DNA of 64,000 nt, taken from NCBI RefSeq assembly GCF_900890705.1, contig NZ_CAAHFH010000002.1, forward strand, positions 868,001-932,000, in the 5' to 3' direction. Position 1 is the first letter of the stretch. Each line of letters starts with the position of its first letter. Source of the stretch: Pontiella sulfatireligans. GTDB taxonomy: Bacteria > Verrucomicrobiota > Kiritimatiellia > Kiritimatiellales > Pontiellaceae. A program made the translations under genes and the position numbers. The notes under the pieces were generated by a model, which saw nothing but the letters and a program-made list of their open reading frames with translations, did not search any database and had not been told where the DNA came from. Of the stretch, positions 55,805-64,000 are shown one piece after another.

Positions 55805-56797
55805 CTAGATCGCCGCAATTTCGTCGTAAAACCCGGTGTAGTCATCCTTGCGATCGCTGTCGCGCAATGCAATGGCCGTCCGAGGATGTTCATTGTAATG
55901 GCCCGTAATCATATAGGGAATGCTGTAGCCCCAGTCGATTTCCTGACTCAGCGGGTGCATGGTTTCCTGCACAAACTGAAGGATCGGACGAATGTTGAAC
56001 TTGGGATTCTTGAGGAACCCGACCAATAGCTCAGTCGGGCAGTTTCCGGCACCGCGTCCCATTCCCATCAAAGTGGTATCCAGAAGCTTCACTCCGTTGA
56101 TCGCCGCATAGATGGTATTGGCATAGGCAAGCTGCTGATTGTTGTGCGCATGAATCCCGAGAGTCTTCCCGGTCTTTTTATAGCGGTTGATCAGATCACC
56201 GACCTGCTCATAGTAAAGTGAGCCAAAACTGTCGACCACATAAAGGAAGTCGATTTCATCAACCGCGGCCACCGCTTCAAGGCCGTTGTCCAGTTCGTAG
56301 TCCGGCACAGTGGAGACCGCCATCAGGTTCAGCGCCACCTCATAGCCCTTCTGCTTGGCATCCTTCACGATTTCCAGCGCCGCCGGAATCTGGTGGATGT
56401 AGGTCGCCACGCGAATCAAATCCAAAACACTATCTTCACGGGGAAGAATATCGTCCAGATTGGTGCGGCCGGTGTCGGCCATAGCGCACAACTTCAGGCT
56501 GGAATCATTGTCGCCCACCTCGCGGCGGATGTCCTCTTCGCTTGAAAACTTCCACGGACCATTGTCGTTTCCAGAAAACAGCTTTTTATCGGCCTTGTAT
56601 CCGACTTCCATATAGTCGATGCCGCCGGCAACGCAGGTGTCGTAGACTTTCCTGAAAAAGCCCTCTTCAAATTTGTGGGCATTGCAAAGCCCGCCGTCGC
56701 GCACGGTGCAGTCAACAATCTTCAGATTCGGGTCGAAAGTCACCCAACCCGCACTTTGGTCCGTTGGCTCACTGCTGATGTCTCTTGCTTTAGTCAT
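55805..56797 (-). CDS. DRE-TIM aldolase-domain protein (HMG-CoA lyase-like)
   Basis: The 330-residue protein starts at ATG 56797 behind AAAGGAG. The TIM-barrel opens VDCTVRDGGLCN (the DRE-type metal site), with IDYMEVGYKADK, IHAHNNQQLAYAN (metal histidines) and GRGAGNCPTELLVGF. Members act as aldolases or lyases on 2-oxo acids; related proteins occur in surface-polysaccharide loci. The preceding 68 codons, open in the same frame, look like an integrase N-terminus, so I treat them separately. Confidence 0.8.
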   Translation of the reverse strand: MTKARDISSEPTDQSAGWVTFDPNLKIVDCTVRDGGLCNAHKFEEGFFRKVYDTCVAGGIDYMEVGYKADKKLFSGNDNGPWKFSSEEDIRREVGDNDSSLKLCAMADTGRTNLDDILPREDSVLDLIRVATYIHQIPAALEIVKDAKQKGYEVALNLMAVSTVPDYELDNGLEAVAAVDEIDFLYVVDSFGSLYYEQVGDLINRYKKTGKTLGIHAHNNQQLAYANTIYAAINGVKLLDTTLMGMGRGAGNCPTELLVGFLKNPKFNIRPILQFVQETMHPLSQEIDWGYSIPYMITGHYNEHPRTAIALRDSDRKDDYTGFYDEIAAI

Positions 56798-57001
56798 TTT
56801 TTTCTCCTTTAAACCTGTTCCTTTTTTCACGGCATCCACCTTATCAGCCATCCGCCTCTCCGCTTCTTCACGGTCCCCTGTCTGAAGCGATTCAGAGTAC
56901 TGGACACCCCGGATCCTCTGCCGCCAGTAGTAAACACCGCCCCTCAACTTCAGATTCTTGATTCCTGTTCCCTCAAATGTCGGCATGCGCATCACTCCCA
57001 A
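56798..57001 (-). pseudogene. N-terminal remnant of a tyrosine recombinase, in frame with the aldolase
   Basis: The codons before the aldolase start read LKLRGGVYYWRQRIRGVQYSESLQ and TGDREEAERRMADKV. This is the SAM-like/Arm DNA-binding start of phage-type integrases (LKLRGGxWYxRxxVxGKxYxxSL, then EAERRLAE). It breaks off at the aldolase ribosome binding site without a stop, so a long fusion protein is theoretically possible from GTG/ATG near 57001. Confidence 0.65.
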
Positions 57002-57327
57002 TGATCACATTTTTTATCATGTGATGCGCATTGATGCGCTTTTGGTCCCGACATGTCAACCTTGCGCTTGAAGCAGTTTAAAACAGGAATTGCTCTTAAA
57101 AGCGCAGAACACGAAAAGAAACCCCATACATTTATGATCTGCGATCTCTGTCGCTCTACGAAGGCCCTGCCCGACCCAACATGTAGGCAGGGAGCCCTCA
57201 CCCGGGAAAATACGCCCGGCCGGAGGACCGGGCCTACGGTACGCCTCCGTTTTACCGATGGTCTATCTTGCAACCTTTCACATGAAGGTTTACCTTCCTT
57301 TTTTTGAATTTTGGAGGGAATCAAATC
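57002..57327. other. Gap upstream of thyX with repeats
   Basis: No gene. It contains a hairpin ATCACAT/ATGTGAT (57004-57025), a doubled tgatgcgc (57022-57039), and a palindrome GCCCGG/CCGGGC (57214-57233) within a cluster of GC-rich repeats. The integrase remnant starts at its left edge. Confidence 0.55.
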
Positions 57328-58152
57328 ATGGCACACATCACCGTACCCGAAGCCGAAGCGTTGCTGGACCAGGAAATCAAGGTGCTCGACCACGGATTTA
57401 TCCGGCTGATCGACTATATGGGCAGCGACGCCCGCATCGTGCAGACCGCCCGCGTCTCCTACGGCGCCGGCACCAAGACCCTCCGCGAGGACGCCGGACT
57501 CATCGACTATCTTCTGCGCCACGAGCACACCTCCCCCTTCGAGCACGTCGTTTTCGAGTTCCATTGCAAGATGCCGATCTTCGTCGCCCGCCAGTGGATC
57601 CGCCACCGCACCGCCCGCCTCAACGAAATTTCCGGTCGCTACTCCGTCATGAAAGACGAGTTTTATGTGCCGTCGCGCGACAAGATCAGCTTCCAAAGCG
57701 CCGACAACAAGCAAGGGCGCAACCCCCAAGACGTCCCCCCCGAACTGCAGGACAAAGTCCTTGAACTGCTCAAGCAGGATCAGGCCAACGTCTACGGCAA
57801 CTATCAGGAAATGATCGACGACGACATCGCCCGCGAGCTCGCCCGCATCAACCTGCCGCTTTCCACCTATACCGAGTGGTACTGGCAGATGGACCTCAAA
57901 AACATGTTCCACTTCCTGCGCCTGCGCATGGACAGCCACGCCCAATGGGAAATTCAGGAATACGGCCGCGCCATGGCCGAAGTCGTCAAAGCCGTCTGCC
58001 CGCTCGCCTATGCTTCATTCGAGCGCCACATGGTTAACGGCGCGCGCTTCTCCGCCGACGAGCTCGATGCCATCAAGAAAGTCATGGCCGGCGAAGCCAA
58101 CCCGCTCGAAGGCCGTCGCCTCGAAGAGTTCCAGGCCAAACTCAACAAGTAG
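57328..58152 (+). CDS. thyX: Flavin-dependent thymidylate synthase
   Basis: The 274-residue enzyme makes dTMP from dUMP using FAD and methylenetetrahydrofolate. The ThyX motif is RHRTARLNEISGRYS, with RVSYGAGTK and HEHTSPFEHVVFEFH before it. ATG 57328 follows GGAGGG. No thyA is visible. Confidence 0.96.
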   Translation: MAHITVPEAEALLDQEIKVLDHGFIRLIDYMGSDARIVQTARVSYGAGTKTLREDAGLIDYLLRHEHTSPFEHVVFEFHCKMPIFVARQWIRHRTARLNEISGRYSVMKDEFYVPSRDKISFQSADNKQGRNPQDVPPELQDKVLELLKQDQANVYGNYQEMIDDDIARELARINLPLSTYTEWYWQMDLKNMFHFLRLRMDSHAQWEIQEYGRAMAEVVKAVCPLAYASFERHMVNGARFSADELDAIKKVMAGEANPLEGRRLEEFQAKLNK

Positions 58153-58220
58153 GAATTAGCCCCGAAAGAACGCAGAGAACACAGAGGAATAGTCTTAGTT
58201 TTCTTTGCGTGCTTTTGTGG

Positions 58221-59351
58221 CTACTCATCCCCGCAAAGAATAGCCGCCACGTTTTCAGCGGCTTTTTTTGCGCCTAGGAGCTGGCGGACTTCCGCGTAAC
58301 CTTCAAGCATCGCCTTGCGCTCCGGCGTGTCGTCCATCAGCTGGGCGGTTGAGGCCGCCAGCGCTTCCGGCGTGGCGGCGTCCTGTAGGATTTCCGGGCA
58401 GACCGGCCGGCCGGCAATAATATTCACCAAGCCGACGTGCGCAATTTTCACGAGCTTCTTGCCCAGCCAAAAGGTAAGCCCGCTGGTTTTGTAGACGAGA
58501 ATATGGGGCGTGCCGATCAGCGCCGTCTCCAGCGTCGCCGTGCCCGACGTCACGATGGCTGCCTCGGCCTGCCGCATCGCCTCGCGTGCATTGCCGCAGA
58601 TCACATCCAACCGCGCTGGCTTTTCCAAACATTGGATAATCTGCTCGTTGACGATTTTTTCAATTCGTGCGTTCGGGGTGGCGATCATGAACGACAAACC
58701 GGGAAACTGCGCTTCCAACTTTTTGGCCGCTTCCAGCATGGTCGGGAGAATCCGCTCGATCTCCTGCTTGCGGCTGCCCGGCAACAGCGCAATCCGGCGC
58801 TCCGACCGCCACGGGAGCGGCTTCGCCTCACGCGAAATGAAATCATCGATCTGCGCCACCAGCGGGTTCCCGACAAAGTCGACCTGCAGGCCGGTGTCCT
58901 TGAACACCTCCACCTCGAACGGAAAGATCACCATCAGGCGATCAATCACCTGCGCCATTTTCGGAATGCGCTTTTTGTTCCACGCCCAAACTTTCGGGGA
59001 AATATAATAGTAGACCTTCACCCCGCGCTTCTTCAGTTCGGCGGCGAGGCACAGGTTGAAGCCGGGATAGTCGACCAGCAGCGCGGCATCCGGCTCGCGC
59101 TTGTCCACTTCATCGAGCACCTGCTGGAAAACCTGCTTGAAAAACCGGTATTGTTTGAGCACCTCGACAATGCCCATTACGCCCATCTGGTCAGTGTGTT
59201 GCAGCAACTCGACACCCTCGGCGCGCAAGTCGTCGCCGCCGATGCCCCAAAAGACGGTTTCCGGCGAGCGCGCCTTCACCGCCTGCACCGCCTTCGCGGC
59301 GTGCAGATCGCCCGATACCTCCCCTGCTATAACTAGAACCGACTTCTTCAT
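58221..59351 (-). CDS. lpxB: Lipid-A-disaccharide synthase
   Basis: The 376-residue inner-membrane-associated glycosyltransferase opens VLVIAGEVSGDLHAAKAV. Other family marks are VFWGIGGDDLRAEGVELL, LLVDYPGFNLCLAAELKKRGVKVYYYISPKVWAWN and LLPGSRKQEIERILP. It joins two UDP-glucosamine-derived monosaccharides in lipid A synthesis. GTG 59366 is an alternative start. It follows lpxI by 40 bases. Confidence 0.95.
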   Translation of the reverse strand: MKKSVLVIAGEVSGDLHAAKAVQAVKARSPETVFWGIGGDDLRAEGVELLQHTDQMGVMGIVEVLKQYRFFKQVFQQVLDEVDKREPDAALLVDYPGFNLCLAAELKKRGVKVYYYISPKVWAWNKKRIPKMAQVIDRLMVIFPFEVEVFKDTGLQVDFVGNPLVAQIDDFISREAKPLPWRSERRIALLPGSRKQEIERILPTMLEAAKKLEAQFPGLSFMIATPNARIEKIVNEQIIQCLEKPARLDVICGNAREAMRQAEAAIVTSGTATLETALIGTPHILVYKTSGLTFWLGKKLVKIAHVGLVNIIAGRPVCPEILQDAATPEALAASTAQLMDDTPERKAMLEGYAEVRQLLGAKKAAENVAAILCGDE

Positions 59352-59391
59352 GACATTATTAAACACCCGCTTCGCTCAAGACACTAAGGAC

Positions 59392-60255
59392 TCAAAGCTT
59401 CGTGTTCTTCGAGCCTTCGTGTTTAAAACGCTCCTGCGTCTGCACGGCCACGAACGCCATGTTGTATTGGTCGGCGAGCGCGATGAGTTTTTCCTTTTCG
59501 AGCAGGATGGTTTTCCCGGCCTCGACCGCCAGACAGGAAACCTTCGCCTTTTTCATGACCTTAAAGGTTTTGGCTCCAACCACTGGAATATCGAAGCGCA
59601 TATCGTGCCCGGTTTTGGGAACCTTTATGATCACGCACCCAGCCTTGCCTACCTTGCCCGCGCGTTTGATGGTTTGGTTCGTGCCCTCCCACGCCTCGAC
59701 GGCAATGATGATTCCGTCCTTGATGGCAACGGTCTGGCCGATCTCGAAATCGCTGGTGCCCCGCACCAGCTTCAGGCCGAGTTCGATGTCAGCCTGTTCG
59801 CGCTCCGTAGGCGCGCGCTTGCTGAGCTGCCCGGCTTCGGGCGTGTAGCACTCCATAAAGGCGTTTCCGGGGAGCACCTCGATGCCGAGCTTTTCAATCT
59901 CGTCCGCTACCGTTCCATAAATGCTGTGCGCATTGCGGGTCTCCAGCGACCGGTACAATTTCTTCGCCAGCTTATCCAGACGCAGGTGGAAAACATTGTG
60001 CATTCCAATCTGGCCCACCATCACCGCATGCTTGATTCCGGTGAATTGCAGCGTATCGAGAAAAAGACGCATGCTGCCCAGCGGCACCCAATGGACCTCG
60101 TCGGCCAGCGCGGCCATTTCCCGGTTCGTCTCACCCTTGAAGCCAAGCACGACAATACGTTGCACGCCGGCCGCGCGCGCGGCCTTCGCCAGCATCCGCG
60201 GATACTGGTCGCGACCGGATATAATAATGAGTGATTCAGGAACGTCGGGTTTCAT
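59392..60255 (-). CDS. lpxI: UDP-2,3-diacylglucosamine diphosphatase LpxI
   Basis: The 287-residue DUF1009 enzyme makes lipid X, the step before LpxB. Visible: VPLGSMRLFLDTLQFTGIKHAVMVGQI, IEVLPGNAFMECYTPEAG and the C-terminal VAVEAWEGTNQTIKRAG with KVPKTGHDMRFDIPVVGAKT. LpxI replaces the LpxH used by enterobacteria. It pairs with lpxB downstream. Confidence 0.93.
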   Translation of the reverse strand: MKPDVPESLIIISGRDQYPRMLAKAARAAGVQRIVVLGFKGETNREMAALADEVHWVPLGSMRLFLDTLQFTGIKHAVMVGQIGMHNVFHLRLDKLAKKLYRSLETRNAHSIYGTVADEIEKLGIEVLPGNAFMECYTPEAGQLSKRAPTEREQADIELGLKLVRGTSDFEIGQTVAIKDGIIIAVEAWEGTNQTIKRAGKVGKAGCVIIKVPKTGHDMRFDIPVVGAKTFKVMKKAKVSCLAVEAGKTILLEKEKLIALADQYNMAFVAVQTQERFKHEGSKNTKL

Positions 60256-60317
60256 ATCAGTCGCATAGTGCCAGAAACCGCTAATCCTTGGAAATGCAAA
60301 TGTGGCAGGGCTTCGCC

Positions 60318-60543
60318 CTACTTTTCAAATTCCGGCCTCGGAATCTGAGACTGGCGAATGATGGAAAGAAGCGTTCCCTTGCGGAGCTCTTTATGGTCGG
60401 GAACGGGCACCGGTGATGGTTGAAGGCCCGTCAATCTTCTTCTGCATGATCACATGGCTCCCACGCTGCCGGACCTCTGCAAAACCATGCCGCTGAAGAA
60501 TACGACAAACCTCTTTACCGGAAAATGTCCCCAGTTTAGGCAA
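60318..60543 (-). pseudogene. hicA: hicA toxin gene with a one-base frameshift
   Basis: From TTG 60543 the frame reads PKLGTFSGKEVCRILQRHGF and RQRGSHVIMQKK, the HicA start, with the catalytic His. At the doubled base 60410-60411 one extra base shifts the frame into a stop. Removing it gives TVPVPDHKELRKGTLLSIIR and IPRPEFEK, a perfect HicA ending. The toxin's C-terminal strand is lost unless slippage occurs. Confidence 0.8.
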
Positions 60544-60757
60544 CGGCAACCTCTAGTTGACCAACATAAACTTCTCTGTGCACGCGCTCCGATAGCTCTT
60601 CAGGCGATGCGGTCTCGAAGAAAAGCTCCATCGCCTCCTTAAGGTTTGCTCGGGCTTCGTCGATCGTATCGCCTTGGCTGGCCACATCCACTTCCGGGCA
60701 GAGAGCCACATAACCATCACCTTCGCGCTCAATCACCAATGTAAATTGTCGGGTCAT
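60536..60757 (-). CDS. hicB: HicB antitoxin
   Basis: The 73-residue protein folds as a small RNase H-like domain: FTLVIEREGDGYVALCPEVDVASQGDTIDEARANLKEAMELFFE. Its partner HicA is directly downstream but frameshifted. HicB lacks an obvious DNA-binding tail, as in short HicB forms. GAGGTAAGCG precedes the start. Confidence 0.88.
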   Translation of the reverse strand: MTRQFTLVIEREGDGYVALCPEVDVASQGDTIDEARANLKEAMELFFETASPEELSERVHREVYVGQLEVAVA

Positions 60758-60846
60758 CGCTTACCTCGCTTGTTGAGTGCATTGTAAAACATAAATCCTG
60801 CAGAATGTCAGTTCCAATTCCTTGATTTGCAAATGGGTGCCACGGA

Positions 60847-63800
60847 TTAAAACTCGTACATCACACGGGCGCTAACCGTGACCGCTTTGTATCGGTCGCT
60901 GAACTGACTGTCGACGTCGAGGACGATTTCGACCTGCTCGTCGAGCAACGTGCTGATGCCGGCGCCAAGCTCGAAGACGTTGTCGTCGGGCGCCTGCATG
61001 CCGAAGGTGTAGTTGCCGCCGGTGCCACCGGCGAGGGAGTAGCCGACCTTTTCGGGATCGTCTTTGAATTCGCGCAGCCAAAACGCGCGCACTTCCGGCT
61101 TGAGCAGCACCGAGCCGACCATCCGCTGCACGGCCAACGATGCGCCGAGGCGCGACTGCACGCTCCAGCGGTCGTATGAATCGACCTTGCGAGCAACGTA
61201 GTCCGATTTTTCGGTATAGCTTTCCTGATCGTACCAGCCCACAGACAGCGACATTTCGGGCGTGAACAAAACGCCGTCGCCGGCAAACTTGATTTCCCGG
61301 CCACCGCCGATATAAGCCGCATAGCTGTCGGCATCGAATTTGGCCTTCGCTTTGAACGCAGTGCCCGAATGGGTTTTAACGCGGCTGTGGCCGTAGCTGA
61401 AGTTTAGGTCGCCGAACCAATTGGCCGTGCCGAACGAGCTGTAGAGAATGCCGTAGCCGGTCTCCGCATCGGAGCCGTCGTGGTTGTTCTGGTCGATATC
61501 CGAATGGGCATAGCCACCGGCTGCACCGACCAAAATACCGCCATAGGATTTATCGAAACCGACCACCGTGCCGTAGACGTTCTGATCGTATCCGCTGAAC
61601 GAGCCGCTGCCGTCGCGGTCCGCCCAGGCGCCGTAGCCGCGCATCCAGCCGCGCAACCCTTGCTCTGCCTTGTGCGGCCCGGCGGCGCCTTCCGGCGTTG
61701 CGACGGAAGCTAGTGCGCCACGGCTCTGCGCCAGCACCTGCTTTTGCCCGCCAAACATGGCCTGCGCGTGCATATAGGTTGGGGCGCCCTGGTCGTAGCG
61801 CTGCGTCAGTTGCTTGCTCTGCTGCTCGCTCGACATGCCGTTGAGCAGATTGATCTGCGCCGCTGCGCCGGCGTCGCCGAGCATCGATATATCGTCGATC
61901 TCCTTCGAGAGCCGAGCCATTTCCGAACCGGGAGCGAACCCGGCGCTGTCGGCCAAATACTTGCGACCAACAAGGCCGTAGATATCCTGTTCGTTCTCCC
62001 ACAGCAGCACGTCCACCAGCGAGCCGTCGAGGTTGACCGCCTCGAGATCAATCGCATCGGCGTTGGTGACGCCGGCCACAATCAGCTGGTTCGCCTCAAC
62101 AATCAGGTTGGTGTAGAAAACGTCAAAGTCGAGCACGCCGACGTTGCTGTGGTACTGCAGCGTTGCGCCCTCTTCAAACTCGGCCGTTCCGCCGACGCTT
62201 ACGAGCGCGTTGAGCGGCGCGCCGGCCGCGTTGGTCTCGACGCCGAAGCGCAGGATGGACGTGGCATCCTGATAATAGTTGCTCGCCACCGAAACGTGGC
62301 CGCCAATCTCGATATCAACCAACGAATGGTTCCGGTTGTGCATATCGCGTCCGACCGACACCAATCCGCCGTCGCCGACATACAACGAGTTGCCCTGCCC
62401 GCCGTCGACCCACTCATTCTGCCAGCCATCGGAAGTCATGTAATAGTATTGCGACATCCGCCCGCCAATGTAGAGATCGCCGGAGTTGCGCCATTGGGAG
62501 TTGGTTCCAATCACCGAAACCGTATTGCTCCAGGCCGTGGCCGTTTCGCCAATAATTCCAGTCATGCTGAAGACCTGCGCGCCGTCTTCAACCAAAAGTG
62601 TATTGCCCGAGCCGCCCCGGCCCACCGACAGCTCGCCCCAACTGGCCATGGCCATTATGGGCTCCACCTGAATGGGGGGAGGACGATTGGTGATGGAAAT
62701 TGGCGCGTTGGTCGCGACAATGCCTCCAGCGCCACCGGTGAATATTCCATCCTGAATGACGAGGCTGTTGGTCGAACCAATCCAAAGTCCGGAGCCACCC
62801 GTGGCGCTTCCAAGACTGAGCTGGTTGGTGGAGACGGTCAACGTGCCGCCGCTGCCGCCCACAAAGCCACCGTTAGAAATGACCAGTTGATTGTTGGGAT
62901 TTAGATACAAGCCTTCCCCGCCCACAAACGATGCTCCGTTTGTCAAAATAAGCACACTGCCAGAGGGATTGTTTCCAATCACCAAAGAACCGCTTCCTGT
63001 AATCGATCCGCCACCCGGAATCACCGGCACCAGATTGGTTGGATACGGAGTTACAAAAGGCGGAGGGTTGGTAATTACGGGAGGCCAGCCAATCGGAGGC
63101 GTGATGACGATTGGCGGAAAATTCGTGCGCCAGGGAATTCCAATATCCGGGGGGACAGCAATAATTCGCTTCGAATACCAACCGCTGCTCAAGACGCTGT
63201 TTTCGCCGGACACCACCACCGAGTTATTGTCCGCGCCCTCGCCAAAGCCAATTGAACTTCCCCACCGCGTATGCGCATGGCCGCCATCCTCGATCCGCAG
63301 CGTATTGCCCGAACCGTTGTAGCCGACATGCAGCTGGCTGGAGCTGTCCCACATCGATCCTTCGCCGGACACCACGGCCGAATTTCCGGAAGCCGGCGCG
63401 GCGTAGCCAATGAAGCCTCCCGAGCTTTCAACCCGCCCGCCATCAACAATGGCCAGTTCATTTCCAGAACCATCGTAGCCCACATACAGGCTGGCGGAGT
63501 TATCCCACATCGACTCCTCGCCGGATACCAAGACCGAGTTGCCTGAGGCTGTCTCCTTATGGCCGATGTAGCCAAGCGTACTTTCAACCAATCCGCCATC
63601 AGCAATCAGCAAGCTGTTTCCTGTCCCCTCATAGCCCACGTTCAGGCCAACGGGTCCAACTGTAGAGCACACCCCTCCATAGCAGAGGTTGGTGCTGACA
63701 GGATAGAAGTCGTTAGCATTCCACAGCGCCCCCTCGCCGGACACTATCACCGTGTTCCCTGCTGAGGCTTCGCCCCCTCCAACATACCCGCCATAGCTCT

Positions 63801-64000
63801 CAAGACGGCCACCATTGAGGATGGACAGGCTGTTGCCCGAGCCTTCGCCACCAACAAACATGCTGCCGCTATTGCTCCAAACCGACCCGACGCCGTCAAT
63901 AAAAGCCGAGTTCCCGAACGCACCTTCGCTATGGCCTAAATATGCCACGAATGAAGAATCAACTCTGGCGCCATCTTCAATGCGCAGTGAATTTCCTGCC
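60847..64000 (-). CDS. Type V autotransporter, N-terminus outside window
   Basis: The frame stays open to base 64000 (reading AGNSLRIEDGARVDS before the first visible start-like codon), so the signal peptide lies outside. The passenger has roughly 54-residue repeats (SGEESMWDNSASLYVGYDG with SGNELAIVDGGRVESSGG), a proline-rich hinge (WRTNFPPIVITPPIGWPP), and GGFVGGSGG-type units. The C-terminal barrel (from about 61670 down) runs LRGWMRGYGAWADRDGSGSFS to VMYEF, with YDQESYTEKSDYVARKVDSYD in common with the other two autotransporters. Confidence 0.88.
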   Translation of the reverse strand, partial: AGNSLRIEDGARVDSSFVAYLGHSEGAFGNSAFIDGVGSVWSNSGSMFVGGEGSGNSLSILNGGRLESYGGYVGGGEASAGNTVIVSGEGALWNANDFYPVSTNLCYGGVCSTVGPVGLNVGYEGTGNSLLIADGGLVESTLGYIGHKETASGNSVLVSGEESMWDNSASLYVGYDGSGNELAIVDGGRVESSGGFIGYAAPASGNSAVVSGEGSMWDSSSQLHVGYNGSGNTLRIEDGGHAHTRWGSSIGFGEGADNNSVVVSGENSVLSSGWYSKRIIAVPPDIGIPWRTNFPPIVITPPIGWPPVITNPPPFVTPYPTNLVPVIPGGGSITGSGSLVIGNNPSGSVLILTNGASFVGGEGLYLNPNNQLVISNGGFVGGSGGTLTVSTNQLSLGSATGGSGLWIGSTNSLVIQDGIFTGGAGGIVATNAPISITNRPPPIQVEPIMAMASWGELSVGRGGSGNTLLVEDGAQVFSMTGIIGETATAWSNTVSVIGTNSQWRNSGDLYIGGRMSQYYYMTSDGWQNEWVDGGQGNSLYVGDGGLVSVGRDMHNRNHSLVDIEIGGHVSVASNYYQDATSILRFGVETNAAGAPLNALVSVGGTAEFEEGATLQYHSNVGVLDFDVFYTNLIVEANQLIVAGVTNADAIDLEAVNLDGSLVDVLLWENEQDIYGLVGRKYLADSAGFAPGSEMARLSKEIDDISMLGDAGAAAQINLLNGMSSEQQSKQLTQRYDQGAPTYMHAQAMFGGQKQVLAQSRGALASVATPEGAAGPHKAEQGLRGWMRGYGAWADRDGSGSFSGYDQNVYGTVVGFDKSYGGILVGAAGGYAHSDIDQNNHDGSDAETGYGILYSSFGTANWFGDLNFSYGHSRVKTHSGTAFKAKAKFDADSYAAYIGGGREIKFAGDGVLFTPEMSLSVGWYDQESYTEKSDYVARKVDSYDRWSVQSRLGASLAVQRMVGSVLLKPEVRAFWLREFKDDPEKVGYSLAGGTGGNYTFGMQAPDDNVFELGAGISTLLDEQVEIVLDVDSQFSDRYKAVTVSARVMYEF

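Noticed and set aside
56992-57945. A 317-codon minus-strand frame opposite thyX
   Set aside because: Antisense of ThyX; it extends into repeat sequence with no gene character.
61744-62904. A 386-codon plus-strand frame opposite the third autotransporter
   Set aside because: Antisense of glycine-rich repeats, which produce long open frames on both strands.

Overview
The window looks like chromosome from a Gram-negative, moderately GC-rich bacterium of the PVC superphylum, most likely Kiritimatiellota (Pontiella-like). That placement is inference. It rests on lipid A genes (lpxB, lpxI), several large type V autotransporters with glycine/asparagine-rich passengers, GDGIxNLxxYA modules, a twin-arginine sulfatase, ThyX and RNase HIII, and dispersed palindromic repeats. 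I found no tRNA, rRNA or CRISPR array.

Layout. 1-2458 (+): 3' end of an FxLYD-like protein and two secretin-core proteins. 2543-9602 (-): yebC, tyrS, a large repeat-rich exported protein and rpsA. 9953-10965: transposase graveyard (ISAs1-type remnant with a DruA-like N-terminus, IS30 remnant). 11147-15419 (+): tightly overlapping sugar ABC transporter operon, ended by a 303-bp MITE-like insertion. 15747-16550 (-): secreted esterase. 17112-18595: PadR regulator and its membrane partner. 18687-20653: two paralogous membrane proteins and LemA. 20676-24363: LOG-family protein, small lipoprotein, monooxygenase-like protein, sulfatase and PsiE-like protein. 24469-29446: RND efflux operon with a beta-barrel protein as third gene. 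29836-32137: thrS-infC, where infC starts at AUU. 32172-40456: two autotransporters around pyrG (-). 40474-about 42585 (-): group II intron just beyond the terminator of an FAH-family gene. 43632-44752 (+): SRAP protein and aroQ. 44771-48886 (-): housekeeping cluster holB-tmk-cysS-rsfS-nadD. 48914-54681 (-): exopolysaccharide export genes plus small secreted proteins. 54775-60757: rnhC, an aldolase preceded by an integrase remnant, thyX, lpxB, lpxI, and hicB with a frameshifted hicA. 60847-64000 (-): a third autotransporter, running off the window.

How the parts fit. Most of the window is envelope biology: autotransporters, exopolysaccharide export, lipid A, RND efflux, sulfatase and sugar uptake, consistent with a marine glycan degrader. 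Housekeeping translation and nucleotide genes are interspersed. Mobile-element debris (IS remnants, MITE, group II intron, integrase fragment, palindromic repeats) lies mostly in the gaps, often exactly at gene ends.
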